From: Amphiura filiformis | Taxonomy: Eukaryota; Echinodermata; Ophiuroidea; Amphilepidida; Amphiuridae | NCBI RefSeq assembly: GCF_039555335.1 | Contig: NW_027305501.1 | Location: 1,096,740-1,160,739, forward strand | DNA length: 64,000 nucleotides | Direction: 5' to 3' | Shown: piece by piece, positions 12,388-23,986 of the stretch | How positions within the stretch are numbered: position 1 is the stretch's first letter | How the letters are laid out: every line of letters starts with the position of its first letter | Notes under the pieces: model-generated | What the model saw: the letters and a program-made list of their open reading frames with translations, nothing else | The model's database searches: none | What the model was told of the DNA's origin: nothing | Translations under genes and position numbers: made by a program

Positions 12388-13318
12388 TAATTACCTTGCA
12401 GAGAGTCTGCTTTAAAATCATTGAAATTGACCAAGTTATAGCATTTAATATTTTTAGCATATAACATTTTGGGGTTTGATGCTTATATTATGGTATATTT
12501 TCTCTCATTATATGACATTTTTGTTGAAAATTTACTGTAAAATTCATCCACACGGCATCGGTTTTTAGTAAATATTCACCCTTTGCCTAATTGTAACTTT
12601 CAGCTTTGAGGGCGCGTTGCCATTTAAAAGGTGTTTACGGTTCAGTGCCTTAAAACAAGAAAAGTTTCATGTCAACCTATGTTGAGTTTTTGATCATTTA
12701 ACATCTAAATAATCTCATTTCACCTGATGTTGGTGGCAATTATCTGTGAGAGTTCTGAATATGAGAAAATTCCAGCCAGAATTAGCTATTGAAATCTGCG
12801 TAGTAGGTAATTAGTGGTATTGAACCTCAGGTGTCTGAAAGTGACATTTCGGAGATTATTTCTCTTATTTTTCACTATTTGACAGAGGAATGCAAATGTC
12901 GGCTCGATTTTCATGTTGTGAACATTGGACAGTGTTGGACGTGCGCAAAAGTAGCTCACTGTTCTGCCACTAAAATGGCTATTCATTCACTGGTGTGAAA
13001 AAGCAAGAAACTGCAAAATAAACTGCAAAATTAATGTCCAGCGCACATCAGCAAGACTGATTTTTCAGGAAATGTAAGTCTGACTCCGTCACTTCAGAAC
13101 TCATAAATGAATGGCTTCCCAACGCATTGATTACAAAATTATAAAATATATAAAAAACTTCACGGGCAATATTGAAATTCGAACTACTCAAATTTAGCTT
13201 AGATCATGGTCAGATGACCAGTGTGTTACTTTTGGTGACCGAATATTCCTGCATATGCTCCCAGAATATGGAATTGAATAAATACCAGATCAAATCTAAA
13301 ATTGTACTTCTAAATAGT
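12388..13318. other. Intergenic, mirror of 48.73-50.64 kb
   Basis: No gene. It contains the empty sites of two right-arm insertions: a TTAA site near 12,700 (filled at 49,329-49,695) and a site near 12,550 (filled at 49,862-50,494). Confidence 0.6.
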
Positions 13319-14600
13319 TCAAGAAGTGATGCTTAGCAGCAGTAGCTTTTGAGCAAAAGAGCGCCGGTGAGTTAACTTTGTTCTCGCTTTCTTAACTTCC
13401 GCTTGATATTCCGCAAGCCTAATTCCGAACAAACAAGAGGTCTCGCCAACATAACTGAGATCGCAGTTTTGGCAGCCGATCTCATAAATGCAATTGCCTG
13501 TCTTTAGCGTGTCTCTGTTGTCTTTGGATTGGACCAGTATTTTTGAGGGTTTGATCGGTGTCGACTTTGTGCTTTTTCGAAATTCTTTGAACTCATTCAC
13601 ATAAAGGGAGCACTACCATCATCCCCTTGCTTTTGTCCTCATTCTTTTGATCTTTCTTAGCGCTAGGTTTCACAGCAGGTATTATTTTTTGTTGTATTTT
13701 TACTTTCACGTAATCCACTGCCCATTTGGAATAGCCATAGTTTTACATGCTGTACATGCGGTCAAAAGGGGTTAAGACTACACCCATTTTCTGATGGAGG
13801 GGTGTCCGTCCTGACTTTAAACTAAGATATTGGTCAGTGTGAGTCGGTTTCCTGTACCAGTAGATTTGTCGAACCGTCAGGTTACCAGACAATTAGCATG
13901 TCCAGAAATGGTATTTTTTCCTTCTTTCTCTTTCTCGTAGGTAAATTTTATATAGTCTGTTTTGTCAACTTTGTTGAGATGATCGGTTAGGTTTTTGACT
14001 CTGACCTGTTTTTATGATTTCAAGCACATCATCCACATAGCTACGTGACTTTTAATTAGGACAGTCGCGATTGTTTGTTGTTCCAGAAATTCCATAAAGA
14101 CATTTGCTATGATGGGGTTGACTGGGCTACCCGTCGCTGCGCCAAACCGTTGCTGAATATGGCACATCTATATAAATTCAAAATATGTGGTGATGAGAAT
14201 AAATTCGGGGAGTTCGATGATATCTTCAACAAGTTTGGTGCGCATTTTTAGATCTTTGTCCTTTGTCAGTCTTTGTTTAACCACATCTAGGCCGTCCTTT
14301 ATTGACGTGTAAACAAGTGACACCACGTCGTGCGAGTTAAAAATTTCATTTTATTCAATATACACTCCAGTCCTCCGCCAATTCATGATTTTTAACGTGG
14401 TGTTCCATGGTACCGATTAAAGGATTGAGCAAATCTGCAAGGGCTTTAGATTTCTCACAGCCGAGGGAATCTGTATAATCGACGAGTGGTCTTTTTAGGT
14501 TACATTGTTTGTGAATTTTTGTAGTGCAATACAGACGTGGTGTATTTAACGTAGTAGGCTACAGAAACTTTATTTGTTTGTCATCAATTATGTCCTCTTT
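13319..14600 (-). mobile_element. Decayed Penelope-like element, left arm
   Basis: On the minus strand, 13319-13600 encodes a GIY-YIG-type endonuclease tail (IGCQNCDLSYVGETSCLFG). Near 14,030-14,170 are reverse-transcriptase remnants, including a segment equivalent to SPVNPIIANVFMEFLEQQ and a YVDD-coding stretch, broken by frameshifts. Penelope-like elements encode a reverse transcriptase with a C-terminal GIY-YIG nuclease. A mirror copy in the right arm (47.4-48.7 kb) shows the insertion is older than the inverted duplication. Confidence 0.85.
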
Positions 14601-15545
14601 CTCAAACGAGAATGGAAGTTAACTTTCGCTTATACTTTGGGGTAGGGTCAGCTAGCTTTCAGTTTTTCGTAAGGAAAATAAGTCATTACGGAGTTTATGG
14701 TTGGGGTTTATGGTTGGAGTAGGGCAGTCCTGTAACAAGACTACTATAGTTGCCCCTATTCGGCAATCGCTCCCATATCGTATTATGATATTACAATAAT
14801 ATTGACACTACGTCGTGCGAGTTAAAAATTTCATTTTATTCAATATACACTCTACAGTCCTCCGCCAATTCATGATTTTTAAGGGTACTGAGCATTAAGT
14901 AGGCATTCTCCGAAAAATGTTTCGATAAATTCATTAATTTCTCAAAAAGTAAAAATCTCAGTTTAACAAATGACGGTTAAAATTAAAGCCACTATAGTTG
15001 GGGCCTAATTATCGTATCATTACAAAAGGCCTGACACCAATATAAACATTTGTTTCGGCGTCCCAAGTTCATAGTCATTAAAGCTCACGCACTTTTTTAC
15101 AGATGGCCAGGAATTGCATATCTCACTATTTTCTAACACCTGAACAATACTTGTGTTGACCTCTCAATGTTTTATACCATTTATATATTTACAAGATCAA
15201 TTTCAGACGTCTCTAGTCTGCATTTCAAGTGTAAAAAATCACAGCTTGTTGTATTCTAAGAGTAAAAAGTACCCCTTGCACAAATTGTACCATAAATATT
15301 CAAAAGTATAAAAGTAAGTGATTCTCATTTTCAAACTCTCGTATAATTGCCATGTTTCTGAATTTTGTCAAACGAGTTTACATAAACCTATAATACATTT
15401 ACAAGATCAATACCAGATCAGATCAGACGAGTATTTCCTTCTTTCCATATCCATTACTATTTCATAATTAGCCACAAAAAAGGGAGTTAATTCGTGATCC
15501 TAGGTGCTCCCACTCAAAAAGTACATTTACGCTCTACCAAATGGG
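14601..15545. other. Repeat-derived spacer, no gene
   Basis: About 14,800-14,890 repeats the stretch at 14,335-14,395 (containing TTTCATTTTATTCAATATAC). About 15,170-15,400 repeats 8095-8330. No coding region is supported. Confidence 0.55.
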
Positions 15546-15990
15546 GCCATCTTGGATTTCTGGGCAAAAATTATGTTATAACGTCAAATTAATGTCAGAT
15601 TCGGATTTCATGGGGTCGACTTACCCGAAAAAGTGTCTTTGTACACGATTTTAGGTACTCTGGTTCAACACTTATTTTTTCAAGATGGCACCGGTGGCCG
15701 CCATCTTGGATTTCTGGGTAAAAATGAGGTCGTAATGTCAGATTTGAAATCCTTGTGGTCGATTTATCCAAAAAATGTCTTTGTACACGATTTTAGGTCC
15801 TCTGGTTCAAAAGTAAGTTTTCCAAGATGGTGCCGGCCACCATCTTGGATTTCTGGGTGAAAATGATGCCGTAATGTCAAACTAATGTCAGAATCGGAAT
15901 TCTTGTGCTAGACATACCTGAAAAAGTGTCTTTCTACATGGTTATAGATGCTCTGGTTCAAAATGGTGGCGGCGGCCATTTTGGATTTTG
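15546..15990. repeat. Tandem repeat, about 135-155 bp unit, three copies plus partial
   Basis: Copies of GCCATCTTGGATTTCTGGG start near 15,546, 15,700 and 15,838, with a diverged fourth near 15,974. Each unit also carries a GTGTCTTTGTACACGATTTT-like block. The right arm has less than one unit at the mirror site (about 44,335), so the array expanded or contracted after duplication. Confidence 0.8.
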
Positions 15991-16092
15991 GTCTCTAGCG
16001 AAAAATGCCGGGATTTTCGCGAGGGACATGGGGGCTAATTTTTTTTCTAAATAGTCCATAGAAGTCAAATCAATCGTCAATTGACTACACTA

Positions 16093-16264
16093 TCACCCTG
16101 ATGTGGCAGTGAGGTCAACGTCTTGAAGCAGCTGTTTCGCTCGCGCATCTACGCGGCGGCTTCGAACGCGTGCGTGTATACACCAGTGCGATTTGAGCGA
16201 ACGCTAGCGATTTGAGACTGCTCCCAATGAAATGCGCACTGACGTCACTGCCACATCAGGGTGA
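16093..16264. mobile_element. MITE with TCACCCTGATGTGGCAGTGA ends (left arm)
   Basis: A 172-bp element whose ends are near-perfect inverted repeats (TCACCCTGATGTGGCAGTGA and TCACTGCCACATCAGGGTGA). The right-arm copy at 44,054-44,225 has the same length, so insertion preceded the inverted duplication. No coding capacity. Confidence 0.85.
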
Positions 16265-16371
16265 AAAATGGTTTAGTTGGTTTATTCTTTATTGCTAGAT
16301 CATGCCTGCACCGATTACTAGCGTTGTTATTCTCATGGTGATGTTTTCACCATTACTAACCATGGCTAATT

Positions 16372-16773
16372 ATGGCCATATGGCTATGGCCATAGGGCAT
16401 TCGCTGTTTGTGGGCCAGCACTCTGGAACGCTCTGCCATTAGAGATCAGAAATGCTGCTACGACTGACCAGTTTAAATGCCGTCTGAAAACATTCCTTTT
16501 CAAGGATTACTATGATTGATTGCACCATGCTGGTACATTGTTTTGACTTTGTGCTATATTTTTACCATATTTGTGTTGATTATGATATTGCTTTTGTTGT
16601 TTTTGTATGTATATGATATATGCTATGCTCTTTTGAAATTACTGAATTCATGTGATATCTGTAATATATTTTATTGTTTAAATTCGCTTTTTATCATGTT
16701 GCCTGTACAGCGCTCAGTGGCTTGCTTGCTGGCAATGGGCGCTTATAAATCCCTCCTTTATTATTATTATTAT
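16372..16773 (+). mobile_element. 5'-truncated non-LTR retrotransposon (LINE) tail
   Basis: 16415-16519 encodes a typical LINE ORF2 C-terminus (WNALPLEIRNAATTDQF then KCRLKTFLFKDYYD, stop). The element ends in a TTA/TAT-type microsatellite and is flanked by TAATT duplications (16367-16371 and 16774-16778). The right arm near 43,955 has the empty site with one TAATT, so this is a post-duplication insertion, left arm only. Confidence 0.9.
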
Positions 16774-17139
16774 TAATTGGCCAGAAGAAATGGAAGATGA
16801 CATTGAAAGGGATCGGGGGAACTACCAAGATGAACCTAGCTATGGCATTTCCACTTTTCTTTCCATTCCTGTTATATTGTGAAATACCATATACCTGACG
16901 TGTTAGTCCAATATGATAGGAAAATAAGCTGTATTTTCGCTGGAAAGGGGCCGGGACTTGTCGGCCATTTTGTTTGCAAAAGGCATGTTCTTCCTCCTGC
17001 GTTACCCGGAAGTGACATCACCAGAACAAATGACGTCATTTCTGGATTTCAGGCAGGATGGTTACGTTCAGGCCATGCATCAGTATACGCATAAGCGTAT
17101 CTAGGTTTTACTAAAGAAACATCTTTGGCTTTAATACAA

Positions 17140-17322
17140 TTGACCTTTTCGTTAAATCCCTAAAGTCTTTGTGAGTACACCTGAGATATCGTCATTTGAC
17201 GTCACGCCGATCTGCGCCGATGCGCACATCGTTTAGCGAACATCATGACTACGCATTGCAAGTCAGCGTGACGTCAAATGACGACATATCAGGTGTACTC
17301 GTGGGATTTACCGAAAAGGTTA
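17140..17322. mobile_element. Foldback MITE with TGACGTCA arms (copy 1)
   Basis: Near-palindromic, with ends like GACCTTTTCG and CGAAAAGGTTAA. Both arms contain TCATTTGACGTCACGC or its complement, i.e. the CRE-type octamer TGACGTCA. The mirror copy is at 42,277-42,436. Further family members lie at 23,299-23,494 and 36,145-36,249. Confidence 0.85.
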
Positions 17323-17419
17323 ATTGTTTGTCAAATTGTTGGTATTTCTGTAAGCATATTTGGCCATAGAATGGTTGAATGAGTTACTACACCTTCGTTC
17401 AGCTAAAATGTCTGTCAAA

Positions 17420-18208
17420 TTCGCCGTAGAATTAGTGATGTTACATAATTAATTACCTTAGTGACAGGTGAAATGTATTGCCCTGCACTATAAGTGGGCT
17501 GCACTCATCATGTGTATGTGTGCAATCATAGATTGAATACATTACCGCTCTTTTCAAAGACACTAATCGTACAGGTGCGAGTAAAAGGTACATGGACTCT
17601 GCATGTATAATGTGAAAAAATGTCCATAGAATTACTATCCAGGTCTGTATGCCTTTTCTTTGATAATCAATGGTGCGATGCAGAGTTACAGCGTACGTCT
17701 AGTGGCAGTACATTCAAAAATTGTTTTCACCAATCCCTATAGTAAATAATCCTGTTACATCACTACTTCCACGGCGAATTGCACCGTTGTGTTTAGGGAA
17801 TATGTAGCATAATGATCGAGCTAAATAATATTCTACCTAAGGTTAACTTTATTAGGCGCCATTGTCTATAGTGCCTGTTGTAACCAACAGTCTTATTATT
17901 ATTAGTGTATTCGGTGATTTCATGTATACATTGTACGATGATATTAACATTATTTAAAATGTTTTATTACCAGAAGTTTAATACCATAAAAACACATTTA
18001 GTCTCCAATTTGCCGTATAAGTGGTGTAAGATTCGGATTAACAACCATAGCAATAGGTTAAAACAATTGAATATATTACCGCTCTTTTCAAAGATACGTA
18101 TCTTACAGGTGCGAATGATCAACATGATATGCAGAGGTTTCAAAAATTTCAAACTATTATTATGGTAGTTAATCCGATTATTACATGTAATTACTTCTAC
18201 GGCGAATG
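17420..18208. mobile_element. Inverted-repeat elements with CGCCGTAGAA ends (left arm)
   Basis: Two adjacent elements, about 17,420-17,790 and 18,010-18,208, have ends containing TTCGCCGTAGAA and internal GGATTAACAACCATAGCAAT or its complement. Mirror copies lie at about 41,390-41,600 and 41,815-42,180. The TIR resembles that of the 1.1-kb element at 42,774-43,882. No transposase ORF. Confidence 0.65.
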
Positions 18209-18219
18209 ACGTGTTAGTA

Positions 18220-18554
18220 TAGATGAGTTGACCTATGATGTCACATGTTTACATTCAGACCGCCCTCTGTTGTTTCATGCCAGGCAAATTAACACAGGAG
18301 TGTCTATGGCAGACCACATAAATCTCTTCAAAACTCAGCTTTTAAAAACATTTGAAGTTTTGTATGATAGTATGTATATAGCTTGATGCATTTGTAAACA
18401 AGTTTGATAAAATGTTTAGTATTATTTGCTTTGAAATCAAAGAAAATGAATAAAAATCAACTTCTTCCATGTAAACTATAGTGTTTTTTGCCTGGCAGTT
18501 ATGATCTCACACCAACAGAGGGCGTATCAAATGTAAACACATGTCAACTCATCT
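18220..18554. mobile_element. MITE with AGATGAGTTGAC ends (left arm)
   Basis: About 335 bp. Ends are inverted repeats of AGATGAGTTGACNTATG type, followed inside by ATGTTTACATT and CAACAGAGGGCG. The mirror copy lies at 41,043-41,380. No coding capacity. Confidence 0.8.
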
Positions 18555-18749
18555 GTAGTCATGAAATATCGTATAAGATAACTAAAAGACTTTTAAAATA
18601 AACATTTGGGTTGTGGACAATCTATCAGCATCATATTTGATTTTCTGATTGTGTGTATAGGTTTGTAGGAGGCATGATTTCATTTTCAGCTGAGATTTTG
18701 GTTGCATAGAAAGAGAAGGCAGTACGGTAATGAATAAATGGGTATCGGC

Positions 18750-19604
18750 CCACCCTGGTCGACTCATTTTCTACGTGGAGACTCACTCTTAGAAAAAAGG
18801 TTCTTGGCTGCATTGTATGTAGAACCCTCAAAAGAAAAGGGTTCTGGAAAATAACCCAAAATGGTCCTTTCTGGACTCGAGCCTATTCTTGTCTAACATG
18901 GTTCTTCTGAGCTTTTCCAGAACACTTTGCGGGCCTCGAAGTCTTTTAGATTTTTAGAAGCCTTTTTTTCTAAAGAGTGTGAAAGCGTTGATTTCTTGAA
19001 AACTAAGCCTTATAATAAAACAAGATCTCCCCAGCCGTGTGTTGAAAGACAACGTTTTACCAGATGGTTTGGTTTAATTGTTGGAACGCACGTTTGGGAC
19101 CTGATGGTACCAGACTCAAACAAAATGCTCAAGCGCAGGTAAAAAGCTTATTAGCACGCTGGCTTGTATATAGAGAAAAAGGCAAGCAGAATTGAAGGAA
19201 AGGAACAAGGAAACTAGACAGCTGGAGGGTCTTACATTTGCACACAAAGACGGCTATACATGTTCATCTGGGTAGCCATGAGAATGCTGAAGGGGTCTAT
19301 TCAGTGTACCTACTCAGAAAGGGACCTTACTATTCGACATACGGGGTTCAAATACTCCTCCCAAAATATAATGTCCAGGAGCTCAGTAACAATTAAGCAG
19401 TTAACATAGGTTGTAACTTTTTTGCACACAATATTGTTACCTATAGCACATGAACTTTTACCTTTGGGTCGGGAATTATAGCACTGTTGCTATTGCAGTT
19501 TCTGAGCTACAGGTATGTTAAGTTGAACACGTATTGTACTTTCTATAGCCATGAAATATTACTTATAATTTTAAAAACTCTTCGGAAGTTTGGCCTGTTT
19601 GGGA
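18750..19604. other. 3' flank of arylsulfatase copy B, no gene
   Basis: It matches 39,803-40,860 in reverse complement. It contains GGTTCT/AGAACC-rich imperfect inverted sequence at 18,790-18,930. Small ORFs are not conserved between arms. Confidence 0.55.
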
Positions 19605-20316
19605 CTATGTACTACCAGGAGGTGGGACAGACCCTTCGTAGTCGTAGTTACAAGTACAGACTGGGAATGTTTCTGGGGTGCAGCATGGAACGTTAGCGTT
19701 AGATTTGCTATCTAGTAAGGGAGGCGCGATGACCATATCAGCTGGGCATCATTTCATCCAAGACAGCTTTGTGTTCGGGAAGAGATACGTTCAAAGGATA
19801 TGCTTCATTGGGATCTTTGCAAATATTGTACATCAATGGAGTTTCGTAGTTAGTGACACATCCTGTTTCATTACAACCCCCACATTTGACGTTGTTATCC
19901 AATGGAAACCCGCCATCTCCACATCGTCCTGGTTCTGCGTAGTTAGCCTCCTTTGTCCAAGTTTGCTGCGTAGTAAAATGGAACTTGTAATTGCCATACC
20001 GGACTGCAAACAGTTGTGCTTCGCAATAGAATACCAACATGCGAGGCTCACTGTCCCTTACCACATGCTCTTTGTAGTTGAAGTTGTTTCTCAGCCACTG
20101 GTTCTGGTTTAGGTTCAGGCGACCAATTGAACAGCGTTGAAGATATATCTTGCCCGTCCATTTTCCTATCATCAGGAACCGAACCGCCCACGATGCTCAT
20201 CAACGTTGGGAATTGACTGACTACTTCATCACTAATTTTTGCTGGTGGGATGTGGCCTGTCCAGCGGAAAATTCCAGGAACGCGGATGCCGCCGTCCCAG
20301 AACTGCATTTTACCAC

Positions 20317-21768
20317 CTGTAAGAGTAAATATGTTATGACAAAAATAAAATACTTTTGGTTGAGGTGCTTAGGCATAAATTGGACCTTGTATTTAAAGTA
20401 GTAAAGATATGAGCGAAAACCACTTTCAGTAGCGGTGTCACAAAAGCTTTTTCACATAACTTCCCAATATAATTTTAGCAGTGGCAGCGAAAGCATTAAA
20501 AATTAGAGGAGGGGTGGGAGTCTTTGGACCTTCATATTTTACTCCTGTTTTTCTGGGACTTTTGTCAATTTCAGACCATTTTCAGACCAAATAAGGTAAC
20601 TTTTGCTATTTTGGGGGCAATTTTACCTTATTTGGTCCCAAAACACGGCGTTTTTCGTACAAGATATTCACAGGACAATAATAGCTTTGTTTTTTCTTCT
20701 GTTATGATTTTTAGGGGGGACGTGACGTATCACCCCGTCCCCAACCCGCTTCCGCCACCTATGAATTTTAAAATGACGACCGAGATCAATAGTAACAGCA
20801 TTTTAGCTTGTGTATAATGTGATGTGCTTCCTTACAATCAAGGGGAAACTCCATAATATTATTATGCAAGAGTAAACCCAACATATTGTGTACAATAACA
20901 TGATCAGTCACATATTTGTGTATTGTAGGAAACCTCCAGATATCAGAATGTTTTACAATATAAAATGGTTAAGTCTGTCATCAGTGGCAGGAAATTCCCA
21001 ACTTTGGGCTTTGCTCTAAAAGCGAGAAGAATTAAGCAAGCCATTTTCGTGTAAGATTTATGGATTGTTGGATTGGCTGTGAATGTGATTGCAGCCGTGC
21101 TTTCAAAGAAGAGTACGTGACGTGCAAACCAGTCATTTGTTTTCCGTAGCCAATTTGTTACTACTCCAACTAGAACGAAGTAGATTTAGAGTACGCCAAA
21201 CGTGTACATATTTCCCAAAAATGGGGATATTTTTTTTCTGTCGACATGCTGAAGTCTGGTTTATAAACAATACATTATGTCATCAGTTAAAATGAAAGAG
21301 CACTTGCAATACTGTTCCTAAAGAAAGTGAGTGAATGGTAAAAGCGGGGCACTCACTTTTTTTTGGTTGGGGTGTACCACCGCCAGTTCCGAACTTGGAG
21401 TCTAGGGAATTGATCGGTCGGACAAAAAAGGTTTTAGCATTGACAGTAGTTTTAGAAATTGTCATCTGTGCTAAGATTTTGTATGCAAAGGATTATGTTA
21501 GTTGTCTCCAAGTTTACAGTGGACTTCATGGGTCATAAGTTTGACAATACTTCAGAAAAAATGTACCGGTAGTTTGCGTAACGTTGCATGCAGAAACACT
21601 AGTAGACACAGCGGTTTTTTCTACGGACACACTCCCTTGATCCCCTTTGCTCAACTTTCTAGCGCCTTCGCCCCGAAGGGTGTGGTATTCTGTATCCTTG
21701 CACTGGGTGCCACACCCGGCGTCACTTATCCTAGCTACGCCCCTAGTATGGGCCTGATGGAAACCTAC
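20317..21768. other. Copy B intron between exons 5 and 6
   Basis: AT-rich intron, mirror of the copy C intron 37,713-39,069 with indels. It contains no separate gene that I can support. Confidence 0.55.
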
Positions 21769-22050
21769 CTTTTAGAACGCCCGCATCACCTCCCTCATTG
21801 CAGAGTTGTAAATGAGGACCATTATCAGCAGTGAAGATTGAAATGGTGTTGGAGTCCTCACCCAAGCGTTTTACTTCGTCCATTATGGCTCCAACTGACC
21901 ACGACATTTCACGAATCATGTCACCGTACCGACCTATTGTTATTAATTGTTATTAATATAAAGACAATGTAAAACTGTACGACATCAAAGAAAGTTATCT
22001 GCAAATTAATGACTTTGAAAATGCAATGTATACGAAGAACAGACGATTAA

Positions 22051-22323
22051 GGAGCCGTTCACAAACACTTGTTAGGGGGGGGCTTGATGCAAAAGGGGGC
22101 CCTTAAAATTTGACCCTCCTAAGGGGGGCCCTGACAAAAATGACCACAAATTTTCCTGGGATTCATAGGTTTATATGCTTTTCTATGGGGTTGACCCATA
22201 AATTTCACGTCAAAAAGGGGGGCCCTGAAATTTTTGAGACCTCAAAAGGGGAGACCCCGAACAATTTTCACGATGACATTTTTTTGCATCAGGCCCCCCC
22301 TAACAAGTGTTTGCGAACGGTCC
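22051..22323. mobile_element. MITE with GGAGCCGTTC ends in copy B intron
   Basis: Inverted ends GGAGCCGTTCACAAACACTT and AAGTGTTTGCGAACGGTCC, with G-rich/C-rich subterminal runs, flanked by TAA. The mirror intron of copy C (about 37,440-37,460) lacks it, so the insertion is left-arm specific. Confidence 0.8.
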
Positions 22324-23298
22324 CTAAGGAACTTGGGGGTGGGGGAAGAGGAGAAACGGAGAATTTATTATATTTTGGATCGCTCATTAACATCGGTAGT
22401 TATAGCACCATTGAAATTAGATGAAGATTGGCTATTTCAGGGACGGTGCCTAACATACCAATCAATGTTAAGAAATAAGACGGTAAAAAAGCAGACTAGC
22501 TGGCCTATTTTTTTGCCTAAATGTAATCTATTTACCTCTCTTAGATGAACTTCTAAATCCAAAATTACTATATACATCAACGTGTGGTTGGGCGATACCG
22601 TAGTACAAGAAGAATGGTTTCCTTTGTTGCTGACAATCCCTCATGAAGTCAATAGCGTCATCTACGAAAGCTTCACTCATGTGGTCATGCGAGTATGGCT
22701 GTTGGTAAATAGTGGCGTTCTTGTACAGCATGCAGATCAAACTTTCTGGAGAGGACATATGCCACTGTAAATGAAATCCAAAATATTAAATTATATTAAA
22801 ATGATAGATTCCGGGGATAGATTGTGATTGGATTCAATGAATTAAGTTTAGTAATTGATTTAGTTCTAGAGAATTTTTCTTTATTTTGGCCATTTTTAGA
22901 TCATCAGAAACTCAAGACCATACATTTTATGTACAACACCTTTCTTTACCGATCCGGTCGTTTGACAAATACATCGTTCGATTTGTATTTCCTGTTTGTC
23001 AACAGACAAAAATTACAACACAGTGGAGTGACCTATGGGCCGGACATATTGTGCACTGTAATCCACCAAATCACACGTAAGCCGCAAAGTTCAATGTCCG
23101 AATGAACTGAAATTTTCGAAAGAGACTTTTTTTCGTGAATAGCTATTGCACCATACCATAAAAAGGGGATGCGAGAATCGGGAAATACCCTTTTAAGATT
23201 AAGAAGTGCCCGCGGAAGGGTATCATATTACACTTATAGCTATCAAGTATCAAGCAGTAGTGGCGTGTCCATGGTTGGATTTGGGGCTTAAGTTTCAA

Positions 23299-23494
23299 TA
23301 GACCTTTTTTTGGTAACTCCCATAAGCCTTTGCGAGTACACCTGAGATGTCGTCATTTGACGTCACGCCGATCTTAGCCAATGCGCACATCGTTTAGCGA
23401 ACATCGTAACTTCGCATTGCAAGTCGGCGTGACGTCAAATGACGACATCTCAGGTATACTCGCAAAGGCTTATGGGAGTTACCGAAAAGGTCAA
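23299..23494. mobile_element. Foldback MITE with TGACGTCA arms (copy 2), in copy B intron
   Basis: Two long arms carry the TCATTTGACGTCACGC core, with ends GACCTTTTTTTGG and CCGAAAAGGTC. The equivalent site in copy C holds an internally deleted version (36,145-36,249), and copy A has none. Insertion therefore came after the split from copy A and before the inverted duplication. Confidence 0.88.
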
Positions 23495-23591
23495 TTTACT
23501 GCCACATCATCTAAAAACAGCTTATATTTTGGGCACATTTCAACGGTGCCACCGGGTGTACTCCGAGCCCCGGGATAGCCGGTAGCCAATA

Positions 23592-23817
23592 CCGTAAAAC
23601 TCGATACTATCGAGCGCTTTTGAAAACATGAAAGTCCGGTGCTTTACCAACTGAGCTAATGGGGTTGAGACACAAATTTGCTGGTTTACTTGTTCGTATA
23701 TAACTATGTGTATCGATGATTTGCTCAAAACCCTTTTTGTGGATCGGGCACTTTATGTTTGCATGTTTTAAAAGCGCTCGATAGTAAGCACATATGCTAA
23801 CTATCGAGTTTTTACGG
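23592..23817. mobile_element. TA-flanked MITE with nested palindromic ends and a tRNA-like core
   Basis: Ends CCGTAAAACTCGATA and TATCGAGTTTTTACGG, each followed by a GCGCTTTTGAAAACATG-type block. Flanking TA at 23590-23591 and 23818-23819. Copies A and C both have the empty site just inside intron 3. On the minus strand at about 23,627-23,664 the core reads TTAGCTCAGTTGGTAAAGC, a good tRNA A-box/D-arm, without a matching T arm. Confidence 0.85.
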
Positions 23818-23986
23818 TAAACAGTGATATACCTTTTCTTCGTCACAATGCCAGCCATTACTTAGAGGTAGATTTGTGCCAACATAATCGAATCCATGGT
23901 TGTAAGGCAGATGTTCCCCGTCATTATGGCTGTGTGCGTTGACACCTGTAGTTAGATGGAGGTACTACTTATTAAAAGATGTCTCC

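Larger units (their letters stand above)
19605..23945 (-). pseudogene. Arylsulfatase copy B pseudogene (exons 3-6 only)
   Basis: Minus-strand exons with splice sites kept: exon 3 23833-23945, exon 4 22536-22764 (229 bp, intact frame), exon 5 21769-21933, exon 6 19605-20316. Exon 6 is broken. It lacks 9 bp that code LDI in the other copies. It gains about four bases near 20,085, which shifts the frame to a stop. It also lacks about 19 bases near 19,740, after DEMMP. It ends with the same inserted TAG as copy C. No exon 1 or 2 exists at the mirror position, where intron sequence gives way to a MITE near 26.6 kb. It is the inverted partner of copy C within the palindrome. No product of family length is possible. 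Confidence 0.88.

Noticed and set aside
12786-12986. 66-codon frame kept in both arms
   Set aside because: Conserved only because the arms are recent duplicates; no start context, domain or neighbour support.
19678-20112. 144-codon plus-strand frame
   Set aside because: Antisense of arylsulfatase copy B exon 6.
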